Assembly: GCA_903923345.1 (NCBI GenBank)
Contig: CAIXXI010000236.1
Location: forward strand, 1 to 16,737
Length of the DNA stretch: 16,737 bases
Direction: 5' to 3'
Source: an uncultured Burkholderiales bacterium
GTDB taxonomy: Bacteria > Pseudomonadota > Gammaproteobacteria > Burkholderiales > Burkholderiaceae_E
This document shows, piece by piece, positions 7,752-14,362 of this stretch. Below the pieces are notes generated by a model. The model saw only the letters and a list, made by a program, of their open reading frames with translations, had not been told where the DNA came from and searched no databases. The position numbers and the translations under genes were made by a program. The first letter of the stretch is position 1. Every line of letters begins with the position of its first letter.

Positions 7752-9209
7752 TCAGTGCCTCGTTGCAGCCGGCCGGGCAGCGGGCTTGTTGGGATCGATC
7801 GGCTGGGGCAACAACGTGCCCACGGACAGGCCGTCATCACCGAAATACTTGGCCGCTACCGCCTTGACTTCATCGGAGGTCACCGAGCGAATTTTCTCAA
7901 GCATCAGGTCGGCATCCCGGTGAGACAGGCCAACCATCTCCAGGCTGGCGATCTCCATGGCCTGCGCAAAGATCGAGTCGCGCTTGTAGACCTTGGACGA
8001 CACATACTGGACCTTGGCCCGATCCAGCTCAGCGCCCGGCACGCCCTCGGTGGCGATCCGGGCGATTTCGGCGCGCATCGCCTGCTCGACCTCCGCGGTG
8101 CTGCGCCCGTCTGCAGGCACACCTCCAAGCGTGAACATCGCCGGCCCGCGCTGCGTCATGCTGTAGCCGGCATCAGCCGCATTGGCCACCCGGGAGCCCC
8201 GCACGATATTGCGAGTGAAGCGGGCGCTGTCGCCGCCATCCAGAACTGACGACAGCACCTCGAGCGCATACGGCTCGCGGTCGCCCTGCACGGTGGTCAG
8301 GCCGGGCACCTTGAAGGCCATCAGCACATACGGATTCTCGGCCGGCGCCTTGACCTGGATGCGACGAATGCCCTGCTGCTGCGGCTCGAACTGCGGCTTG
8401 CGCGGCGGCAGCGCTCGCGCAGGCACCTTTCCGTACGTCTGCTCGGCCAGGGCAATCACCGCTTTCGGATCGACGTCGCCGGCCACCACCAGCACCGCAT
8501 TCGAGGGCGAATACCAGGCGTCATACCAGGCCTGAGCATCTTCATGGGTCATCGACTGCAGGTCGCTCATCCAGCCCACGATCGGCACCCGATAGGGGCT
8601 GGCGGTGAAGGCCGTGGCCATCAGTTGCTCATAGAGCACCGAGGTGGCGCGGTCGTCGGTGCGCAGCCTGCGCTCCTCCATCACCACCTTGATCTCCTTG
8701 TCGAATTCCTCCTTCGAGAGCACGAGATTCACCATGCGGTCGGACTCCAGCGCCATCACCTCGGCGAGCCTCGAGGAATGGATCTGCTGGAAATAGCCGG
8801 TGTAGTCACGCGAGGTGAAGGCGTTCTCGCGCCCGCCCATCGCCGCCACGCGCTTGGAAAATTCGCCAGGCGGAATGGTCTTGGTGCCCTTGAACATCAT
8901 GTGCTCCAGCACATGGGCCACGCCGGTTCGACCATTGACTTCATCGATCGATCCGGCCTTGTACCAGACCATGTGGGCGACCGTGGGGGCGCGTCGGTCG
9001 GGCCTGACCAGCACCTTCATGCCATTGGCCAGAACCGTCTCGGTGGTGCCGGCTGTCTCGATCACCGGTGCAGCCGCCGTGGCCACAGCCGGGTTCGCCA
9101 GCGTCATCGGCCGCGGCGTTTGAGCACACCCGCTGAGGGCGAGCACCAGGCACAGGGCTGCGGCCGGCGGGGCAAGGGTGCGGGCCGCCTTCGTGATGAA
9201 AAATCGCAT
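7752..9209 (-). CDS. M16-family zinc metallopeptidase, lipoprotein
   Basis: A 485-residue zinc protease. The lipobox LSGC puts the lipidated Cys at residue 28 with Ala at +2, so it is probably anchored in the outer membrane facing the periplasm. The inverted zinc motif is HVLEH at 99-103, and the third ligand is probably E179 in VVMEERRLR, 76 residues on. The C-terminal half lacks the Arg/Tyr pair: the matching segment reads RGSRVANAADAGYS. The missing function is supplied by the next gene, 2 bases downstream. The start was chosen at ATG 9209 because it gives a clean lipoprotein signal. The frame stays open to about 9566, but that would run antisense into ftsY. No clear Shine-Dalgarno sequence is visible. 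It is the first gene of the five-gene run ending in the ferredoxin. Confidence 0.94.
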   Translation of the reverse strand: MRFFITKAARTLAPPAAALCLVLALSGCAQTPRPMTLANPAVATAAAPVIETAGTTETVLANGMKVLVRPDRRAPTVAHMVWYKAGSIDEVNGRTGVAHVLEHMMFKGTKTIPPGEFSKRVAAMGGRENAFTSRDYTGYFQQIHSSRLAEVMALESDRMVNLVLSKEEFDKEIKVVMEERRLRTDDRATSVLYEQLMATAFTASPYRVPIVGWMSDLQSMTHEDAQAWYDAWYSPSNAVLVVAGDVDPKAVIALAEQTYGKVPARALPPRKPQFEPQQQGIRRIQVKAPAENPYVLMAFKVPGLTTVQGDREPYALEVLSSVLDGGDSARFTRNIVRGSRVANAADAGYSMTQRGPAMFTLGGVPADGRSTAEVEQAMRAEIARIATEGVPGAELDRAKVQYVSSKVYKRDSIFAQAMEIASLEMVGLSHRDADLMLEKIRSVTSDEVKAVAAKYFGDDGLSVGTLLPQPIDPNKPAARPAATRH

Positions 9210-9223
9210 CGTGAGTGCCGGCG

Positions 9224-9229
9224 TAGAAT
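9224..9229 (+). promoter_or_regulatory. Possible -10 element for ftsY
   Basis: TAGAAT on the plus strand lies in the 71-base gap between the divergent M16 lipoprotein gene and ftsY, 51 bases before the ftsY ATG. It resembles a sigma-70 -10 box, but no convincing -35 hexamer was seen at 16-18 bases upstream. Weak evidence only. Confidence 0.25.
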
Positions 9230-9280
9230 CTGGGGGTTCGAAGTTTACTCGACACCCATCCATCAGACCCTCCTGCCCCG

Positions 9281-10354
9281 ATGTTCGGATTCCTTCGCCG
9301 CAAGAAGCCGGCCACTCCTGATGCGAACGAAGCGCCGATGCAGATCGATGCGCCGGCCGTCGCCGCGCACGTCGAGGCCGAAGCGCAGATCGCTGCTGCT
9401 GAATACACCGAGGCGGCTTCAATCCCCTCGCCGGCGGCCGACACCGACCGCTCAGGCTGGCTGTCGCGCCTGAAGCAGGGCCTGTCGCGGACTCGCGGCA
9501 ATCTCTCAACGCTCTTCGTCGGGGTGAAGGTCGATGAGGCCCTTTACGAAGAACTCGAAACCGCATTGCTGATGAGCGATGCCGGCGTTCAGACCACGCA
9601 GTGGCTGCTCGACGGCCTGCGTGAGCGGGTTCGACGCGACAAGCTCACCGACGGCCAGCAGGTCAAAGAGGCTCTGCGTGCGCTGATCGTCGAGGTGCTC
9701 ACACCGCTTGAGCAAGCGATGGACATCGACCGCGCGCTGCCGATGGTGATGATGATCACCGGCGTCAACGGCGCCGGAAAGACCACCTCAATTGGCAAGC
9801 TCACCCGCCATCTGCACCGTGAAAACAAGGCCGTGCTGCTGGCTGCAGGCGACACCTTCCGTGCGGCTGCACGTGAGCAACTCGCCCAATGGGGCAGCCG
9901 CAACGATGTCGACGTGATTGCCCAGGAAGGCGGCGACCCAGGCGCGGTCGCATTCGACGCGGTTTCGGCAGGCCGCGCTCGGGCAACCGGTGTGGTGATC
10001 ATCGACACCGCAGGCCGCCTGCCGACACAGACTCACCTGATGGAAGAACTGCGCAAGGTGCGCCGCGTGATCGGCAAGGCGATGCCGGGCGCGCCCCATG
10101 AGGTGCTGCTCGTCCTCGATGGCAACACCGGACAGAACATGCTTGCGCAGGTCAAGGCCTTCGATGAAGCGGTGCAGCTCACCGGCCTGATCGTCACCAA
10201 GCTCGACGGCACGGCGAAGGGCGGCGCATTGGCTGCACTGGCCCACACACGCCGCGAGCGGCCGATCCCGGTGTACTTCATCGGCGTGGGCGAAGGCATC
10301 GATGACCTTCAGGCATTTTCGGCCGAGGAATTTGCTTCGGCCCTGATCGACTGA
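9281..10354 (+). CDS. ftsY: Signal recognition particle receptor FtsY
   Basis: FtsY is the membrane-associated SRP receptor GTPase that docks Ffh-ribosome-nascent chain complexes at the SecYEG translocon. The 357-residue protein has a short N-terminal A region (residues 1 to about 65) with a basic start MFGFLRRKK and an acidic, Ala-rich linker. The helical N domain follows, then the G domain. G-domain motifs are GVNGAGKTT (161-169, P-loop), DTFRAAAREQL, DTAGR (242-246) and TKLDGTAKGG (306-315). The start is ATG 9281; no good Shine-Dalgarno sequence is present. It is divergent from the M16 pair, a neighbourhood conserved in betaproteobacteria. Confidence 0.97.
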   Translation: MFGFLRRKKPATPDANEAPMQIDAPAVAAHVEAEAQIAAAEYTEAASIPSPAADTDRSGWLSRLKQGLSRTRGNLSTLFVGVKVDEALYEELETALLMSDAGVQTTQWLLDGLRERVRRDKLTDGQQVKEALRALIVEVLTPLEQAMDIDRALPMVMMITGVNGAGKTTSIGKLTRHLHRENKAVLLAAGDTFRAAAREQLAQWGSRNDVDVIAQEGGDPGAVAFDAVSAGRARATGVVIIDTAGRLPTQTHLMEELRKVRRVIGKAMPGAPHEVLLVLDGNTGQNMLAQVKAFDEAVQLTGLIVTKLDGTAKGGALAALAHTRRERPIPVYFIGVGEGIDDLQAFSAEEFASALID

Positions 10355-10390
10355 GCCGCAGGTCAATTTGCCGCGACACCGCCCGCCCCG

Positions 10391-10408
10391 AATCAATAAT
10401 TTTTGATT
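10391..10408. promoter_or_regulatory. AT-rich 18-base near-palindrome before the thioesterase gene
   Basis: AATCAATAATTTTTGATT is a near-perfect palindrome (8 of 9 pairs) in otherwise very GC-rich DNA. A further partial copy of the right arm, TTTTTTGAT, follows at once and reaches to about 10414, close to the ATG at 10418. It could be an operator or promoter element for the thioesterase gene. It could also be a weak AT-stem terminator for ftsY, since a run of six T follows the stem. The structure is clear; the role is a guess. Confidence 0.35.
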
Positions 10409-10417
10409 TTTTGATCC

Positions 10418-11218
10418 ATGACGATGAGCCAATTCGACACTGAAACCCGCATGACCGCGCACAGCGACGGCGTCTACACCGGGCATGTCCATCCGCAGTG
10501 GAGCATCGGTGCCAACCCGAACGGCGGCTACCTGCTGTCGCTTGCGGTGGCCGCGCTTCGCCAGGCGGTGCCCCAGCATCCGGACCCCTTGAGCATCACC
10601 GTGCACTACCTGCGCCCCGGTCTGCCGGGTCAGGCCTGCGAGGCCAGAACTCAGGTGGTGCGCAGCGGCCGCACCTTGAGCACCTGCCGCGCCACGCTCG
10701 TGCAGGACGGCAGCGAGCGGCTCGAAGTGCTGGCGGCAATGGGCGATCTGGGCGAAGGCAGTGAAGCCAGGCTGTCGATCGAGGCGCCGCCCATGCCCGC
10801 CCCTTCAGACTGCGTGCCGCGCTCGGGTCATTCCCAGGGCGTCCACCTGCCCCTGCTCGACCGACTCGATATCCTGCTCCATCCCGAAGAATCGGACCCG
10901 GCCGGCGCGCGCAGGGCGCAGGTCACCGGCTGGATTCGCTTCAAGGATGGCCGCGAACCCGACACCGCAGCGGCCCTGCTCTTCACCGACACCTTTCCGC
11001 CGTCGGTCTTTGGTCTGCTTGGCATGGTCGGCTGGGTCCCCACCGTCGAACTCACCGTGCACATCCGCCGCCGCCCGTCTGCGGGCTGGATGCTGGGGCA
11101 GTTCCGCACCCACGACCTGAACGATGGCCGGATGATCGAAGACGGCCTGCTCTGGGATGCATCGGGCCAGCTCATCGCGCAGGCCCGACAGCTTGCTCTG
11201 GTGCGTCAGCCCGGCTGA
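10418..11218 (+). CDS. Acyl-CoA thioesterase-like double-hotdog protein
   Basis: A 266-residue cytoplasmic protein of the double-hotdog thioesterase group (4HBT_3 / TesB-like). The N-terminal half carries the hotdog signature around WSIGANPNGGYLLSLAVAAL and ITVHYLRPGLPGQ. The C-terminal half carries the second hotdog, with TDTFPPSVFGLLG, VPTVELTVHIRRRP and the final MIEDGLLWDASGQLIAQARQ. Such proteins hydrolyse acyl-CoA thioesters, but the chain length or acid cannot be inferred. ATG 10418 and ATG 10424 are both possible starts and neither has a Shine-Dalgarno sequence. An unusual AT-rich palindrome lies immediately upstream. Its 3' end overlaps the convergent SUMF1 gene by 13 bases. Confidence 0.88.
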   Translation: MTMSQFDTETRMTAHSDGVYTGHVHPQWSIGANPNGGYLLSLAVAALRQAVPQHPDPLSITVHYLRPGLPGQACEARTQVVRSGRTLSTCRATLVQDGSERLEVLAAMGDLGEGSEARLSIEAPPMPAPSDCVPRSGHSQGVHLPLLDRLDILLHPEESDPAGARRAQVTGWIRFKDGREPDTAAALLFTDTFPPSVFGLLGMVGWVPTVELTVHIRRRPSAGWMLGQFRTHDLNDGRMIEDGLLWDASGQLIAQARQLALVRQPG

Positions 11219-11964
11219 GGCCCTGGCGGGTAGGCGCAGCGGAACCCGACATACACAACGAAAAACTGCGCCGGCTTGTATTGCATGCCGCTCAGTTCGG
11301 TCTGAGCTGCGCCATACCACCATGAGCCGCCGGCGGTGAGGCGCTCGTCACCACGCTCGTCGGCAAGCCACTCCCACAGATTGCCGGCCATCTCGTGCAG
11401 GCCATTGACGCCGGCGGGCATCGACCCGACCGGCGCATGCCGCTCGTGGCCATCGCCAGCCCCACGCAAATTGGCCCCAGCCGGCGACTCTCCGGTCGGA
11501 TACGGATAGGTCCGGCCCTTGACGAAGGGGGCTGGCGGGTTGGCCCGCTGTTCGGTATAGGCCGCCTGGGCCCACTGCTCGCGGGTGGGCAAACGCCCGC
11601 CGGCCCATGCGCAGAAGTCGCGCGCCTCGAACCAGCTCACGTGCGCAGCCGGATCATCCGGGCGCGCCGGTGCACCCGAGGGCGCCCGAAACGACCAGCC
11701 CGGGCGCTTCTCCCAGCCAGCGCCCCACTCCACGCCTGCGCCCTCCCGCTCGGCCTGACTGACTCGGCCGGTGGCTTTGAGGAAGGCCGCGAAGCGCTCG
11801 ACGCTGACCTCGGTGCGGTCGATTCGAAAGCCATTGAGGGCAACCGTCTGAGGCATGGCGGCCGCTGCAGGAGATACAGTGGATGCGGGCTGCGACAGCG
11901 CAGGCACGGCCAGGGTCAGCGCTGTCAGGGCAGTCAGGGTTGGGAGGACATGGGCAGATCGCAT
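11206..11964 (-). CDS. Exported SUMF1/FGE-sulfatase domain protein, non-canonical
   Basis: A 252-residue protein with a signal peptide (MRSAHVLPTLTALTALTLAV, likely cleaved near ALSQ) followed by one SUMF1 (formylglycine-generating-enzyme) fold. Typical family segments are FRIDRTEVSVERFAAFLKATG, VSWFEARDFCAWAGGRLPTREQW, MAGNLWEWLADE and, near the C-terminus, VYVGFRCA. The cysteine pair used by real formylglycine-generating enzymes to oxidise sulfatases is not visible: the segment before GFRCA has no Cys. No sulfatase gene is nearby. It is therefore better called a SUMF1-domain periplasmic protein of unknown role. It lies 7 bases downstream of the RraA-like gene and overlaps the convergent thioesterase gene by 13 bases. 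The Shine-Dalgarno sequence is weak. Confidence 0.87.
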   Translation of the reverse strand: MRSAHVLPTLTALTALTLAVPALSQPASTVSPAAAAMPQTVALNGFRIDRTEVSVERFAAFLKATGRVSQAEREGAGVEWGAGWEKRPGWSFRAPSGAPARPDDPAAHVSWFEARDFCAWAGGRLPTREQWAQAAYTEQRANPPAPFVKGRTYPYPTGESPAGANLRGAGDGHERHAPVGSMPAGVNGLHEMAGNLWEWLADERGDERLTAGGSWWYGAAQTELSGMQYKPAQFFVVYVGFRCAYPPGPQPG

Positions 11965-11971
11965 GGCAGGC

Positions 11972-12673
11972 TCAGTGGATTTCGTCGGAGGCCTTCAATG
12001 CGGCACGCAGCCGATCGATCGAAAAGTCCGATGCGCGGGCCACATCGAGAATCACCTTCTCCTTGCGAACCAGCAGCTCGACTGCCTCGGGAATCTTCGC
12101 TGCGACATCGTGGGGAATCACCACTGCACCATGGCGGTCGGCATGGATCAGGTCGCCGTGACGCACGGTCATGCCATGCACATCGACCGGCTCACCCCAG
12201 CCGGCCGGTGAGACCCAGGCGTGACTCGGACCGATGCTGCCAGCCAGCGCCTGAAAACCGGGTGCGAACTGATCGATATCGCGCACCGAACCATTGGTGA
12301 TCACGCCCAGCGCACCGAGCCCCTGATGGACCGCAGTATTGACCTCGCCCCACATGGCTCCGAAGCCGGCCGGATCATCCAGGTCCTGAACCACGACGAT
12401 GCTGGGTCGCGGCAGGCTGTCGATGTACTCGTAGTAGGCCACGCGACGCGAGCGACGAACCTCGGCCGATTCAGTGGGTGGCACGGCCGCGCGACAGCTC
12501 ACCGTCGCGGCATAGCCGACCATGGGCGGCAATTCGGGGCGAACACACACCAGCGGCCTGCGGGTGAAGCCGACCATGCGCCGCTGAGGGGCAACCACTT
12601 CAAGCGCATTGCACACCGTGGGCGTGTCGAAGCCGCGCAGGATGTCGAGCAGGGACGAATCAATCGGGGTCAT
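11972..12673 (-). CDS. RraA / HMG aldolase family protein
   Basis: A 233-residue protein of the RraA-like fold, which includes 4-hydroxy-4-methyl-2-oxoglutarate aldolases, oxaloacetate decarboxylases and the RNase E inhibitor RraA. Family features are TPTVCNALE (17-25), GEVNTAVHQGLGALGVITNG followed by S-V-R131-D132 (the Arg and metal-binding Asp of the aldolases), and HGDLIHADRHGAVVIP. The Arg-Asp pair and the length above the ~160 residues of true RraA favour a metal-dependent 2-keto-acid aldolase or decarboxylase over an RNase E regulator. The start ATG 12673 has a strong AAGGAGAT. The decayed Bug/TctC receptor gene lies 31 bases upstream on the same strand, a usual partner for carboxylic-acid catabolic genes in Burkholderiales. 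Confidence 0.88.
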   Translation of the reverse strand: MTPIDSSLLDILRGFDTPTVCNALEVVAPQRRMVGFTRRPLVCVRPELPPMVGYAATVSCRAAVPPTESAEVRRSRRVAYYEYIDSLPRPSIVVVQDLDDPAGFGAMWGEVNTAVHQGLGALGVITNGSVRDIDQFAPGFQALAGSIGPSHAWVSPAGWGEPVDVHGMTVRHGDLIHADRHGAVVIPHDVAAKIPEAVELLVRKEKVILDVARASDFSIDRLRAALKASDEIH

Positions 12674-12676
12674 GCC

Positions 12677-12684
12677 ATCTCCTT
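12677..12684 (-). promoter_or_regulatory. Strong Shine-Dalgarno site of the RraA-family gene
   Basis: AAGGAGAT on the minus strand lies three bases before the ATG at 12673, giving a GGAG core about five bases away. It is one of the strongest ribosome-binding sites in the window, so the gene is probably still translated although the receptor gene upstream of it has decayed. Confidence 0.7.
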
Positions 12685-12704
12685 CAAGGGTCCAGGGGAA
12701 ACGC

Positions 12705-12969
12705 TCAATCGGGTGTCAGGCCTTTTTGCTTGACCACGTCCGACCAGCGTGCGATTTCATTGCGCTGAAACTCGGCGTATTGCTCCGGCGAATTGGCCAC
12801 GACATCGAATCCCAGCGTGATGTGGGCCGTGGCCGCGCCCGGATTCTGAAAGGACACATCGACGTTGCCACCCATCAGGTCGGGCATGCCCGCCGAACCC
12901 CGCCAGAGAGGATCGAATCGCGTTCAAGCCCAAGGCGCTCAGCGCGCGCACCCGGATGCGGTGTCTCAT
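12705..12969 (-). pseudogene. Relic of a Bug/TctC tripartite tricarboxylate receptor gene
   Basis: Three pieces of one TctC-type periplasmic receptor remain in order. First, a start with a good Shine-Dalgarno sequence (GAGGGGA, 12976-12982) and the beginning of a signal peptide, MRHRIRVRALSALGL. Second, in another frame after a TGA, the mid-protein segment FDPLWRGSAGMPDLMGG and on to FQNPGAATAHI (family form: YKGSAPALTDLLGGQVDVMF). Third, fused in frame to that, the C-terminal tail SPEQYAEFQRNEIARWSDVVKQKG. A normal protein is about 320 residues; roughly 170 residues are missing at the first junction, which also shifts the frame, and about 70-80 at the second. The second and third pieces form an open reading frame from ATG 12887 (60 codons), which could be miscalled as a small gene. 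Confidence 0.82.
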
Positions 12970-13012
12970 GATCTGTCCCCTCTGATCGCCGGGTCGGTTC
13001 CCGAGTGGTGTT

Positions 13013-13032
13013 GGCCCGCTCAGTGGCGGGTC
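13013..13032. other. Short GC-rich inverted repeat, possible hairpin
   Basis: CCCGC (13015-13019) and GCGGG (13026-13030) pair around a six-base loop, extendable with wobble pairs to 13013-13032. It lies about 95 bases past the stop of the acetyltransferase gene on the minus strand. It could help end that transcript, but no T-run follows, so it is not a standard intrinsic terminator. I see no gene in the 158 bases between the acetyltransferase and the receptor relic. Confidence 0.25.
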
Positions 13033-13127
13033 AATTCAAACGCAGGGAATCTTCGCATGCCTAAGCTGCGCCGGCGAAATCCGGATCACCCAGACGGTGC
13101 CACACGCCCTTTCGGATCGGGCAGCCC

Positions 13128-14198
13128 TCAACGCATCGCATTGACCTGGTCGATCACGCGGCGCCGGCTCCAGCGCGCCGCCTGCAGCACCCAGGGCACG
13201 CGACGCATGCGCTCGACCGTGGCCTGCGCGCTGCGTCTCAGAGCCCGCATTGGCGCGGGCTCGACCGAACCCTGGGCGAGTTCAACCTGTTCATTGGACA
13301 CGGCCAGCTTGTAGTCCATGTCGCCACTGCTGAAATCGATCGTGTTCAGACCCAGTTCAGGCGCGGTCTCGGCCATGCGATGCAGCAGGCACAGGCCGGG
13401 AGAATGGCTCGACAGTTCACGGTCATAACTGGGCAGGTAGTGATGCCAGACCTGCTCCGAGCGCATGCCGAGATGCACTGCAATCAGCCGATCGCCGGCA
13501 TGCAGGGTGCTCATCATGCCGGTCAGTGCCGGTGATTCGACCTGACGCAGGCGGTCCAGATAGTCGCGGATCCAGGCGATGGCGAAATTATCGACCTGCC
13601 CGGTGCGAACGTACTGATCGGATTTCCAGCGGGCCAGTTGCTCGAAGGGCATGGCGTCGAGGGTGCGTGCCTCGAAGCGCAATGGCCCGAATTCGCGCTC
13701 CAGGCGGCGCATCTTGGCCTGATTTCGCCGCATCCAGCTGGTGCGCTGATCAATCTCGCGTCGATAGGCTTCGAATCCGTGGTCCAGCCGGATCAGCCAG
13801 GCCCGTGACCGGGCGCTCTCGAAACGGCCGAATCCCGGCTGGTCAGCGGGCAGATGGTCGAATCGCCAGCCCAGCAATCCGCAGCTTCGCACCAGCTTGC
13901 CCGGGTCGATACTGACGCGCGCATCCAGCACCGGACCATGCCCGTCGGACATGCGCCCGCCCAGCGGCCCTGCGTTGCCCAGAGGGCTTCGCTCGAATGC
14001 AAAAAAGCCTGCGACTTCGCGGTCGACCTCGATGACCGCGATGCGGGCCATGGGACGGACCTGACCGATCAGCTCGGCCAATTCCGGTGCAAAAAAGGGG
14101 CTGCGCAGATATCGCTGCGCGCTGGTGTGCCGGATTGCATGCCAGCGCGCACGCAGGGCGGCGTCGAGTTCAGCGGGTCTGATGATGTCGATTCTCAT
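13128..14198 (-). CDS. CelD/BcsL-like GNAT acetyltransferase
   Basis: A 356-residue protein with no signal peptide, best matching the GNAT-fold family described as CelD/BcsL (cellulose biosynthesis) or FemAB-like acetyltransferases. The C-terminal GNAT half has ARWKSDQYVRTG, a core strand region LTGMMSTLHAGDRLIAVHLGMRS, WHHYLPSYDRELSSHSPGLCLLHRM and a closing GLNTIDFSSGDMDYKLAVSN, which are typical of this family. The extreme C-terminus is very basic (R-rich). Members usually acylate an exopolysaccharide or a lipid-linked sugar precursor; the acceptor is not known here. It is divergent from a polysaccharide deacetylase, which supports a surface-glycan role. The start ATG 14198 has only a weak Shine-Dalgarno sequence. 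Confidence 0.83.
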   Translation of the reverse strand: MRIDIIRPAELDAALRARWHAIRHTSAQRYLRSPFFAPELAELIGQVRPMARIAVIEVDREVAGFFAFERSPLGNAGPLGGRMSDGHGPVLDARVSIDPGKLVRSCGLLGWRFDHLPADQPGFGRFESARSRAWLIRLDHGFEAYRREIDQRTSWMRRNQAKMRRLEREFGPLRFEARTLDAMPFEQLARWKSDQYVRTGQVDNFAIAWIRDYLDRLRQVESPALTGMMSTLHAGDRLIAVHLGMRSEQVWHHYLPSYDRELSSHSPGLCLLHRMAETAPELGLNTIDFSSGDMDYKLAVSNEQVELAQGSVEPAPMRALRRSAQATVERMRRVPWVLQAARWSRRRVIDQVNAMR

Positions 14199-14362
14199 AG
14201 GCCTGCATGCTGCCTGCCTGAGTCGGCCGTGGCAGCCTCATCGACCCTCAAGATGGTGTAGGAAATCGGCGGGCACGATCGCCAGTCTCACTCGTCACAC
14301 CGACACGGGGTCACACTGCAAAAACGGCGATCCGTCCGCGCCATCTGTCCGATCGACACCCC
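14199..14362. other. Divergent intergenic region with a GTCACAC direct repeat
   Basis: This 164-base gap between the divergent acetyltransferase and deacetylase genes should hold both promoters. No clear -35/-10 pair was found. The heptamer GTCACAC occurs at 14294-14300 and 14310-14316, 16 bases apart, and could be paired binding half-sites. No small gene was recognised. Confidence 0.3.

Noticed and set aside
8544..9473. 309-codon plus-strand frame over the M16 lipoprotein gene and into ftsY.
   Set aside because: Antisense to the zinc motif region of the M16 gene and then out of frame in ftsY.
9210..9566. N-terminal extension of the M16 lipoprotein to about 9566.
   Set aside because: It would overlap ftsY in antisense and bury the lipoprotein signal; ATG 9209 gives a proper lipobox.
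11395..12300. 301-codon plus-strand frame across the SUMF1 and RraA-family genes.
   Set aside because: It crosses two well-supported minus-strand genes and their gap, with a low-complexity translation.
12757..12969. 70-codon frame starting MRHRIRVRALSALGL.
   Set aside because: Only the first 15 or so residues belong to the receptor signal peptide; the rest is the wrong frame over the receptor relic.
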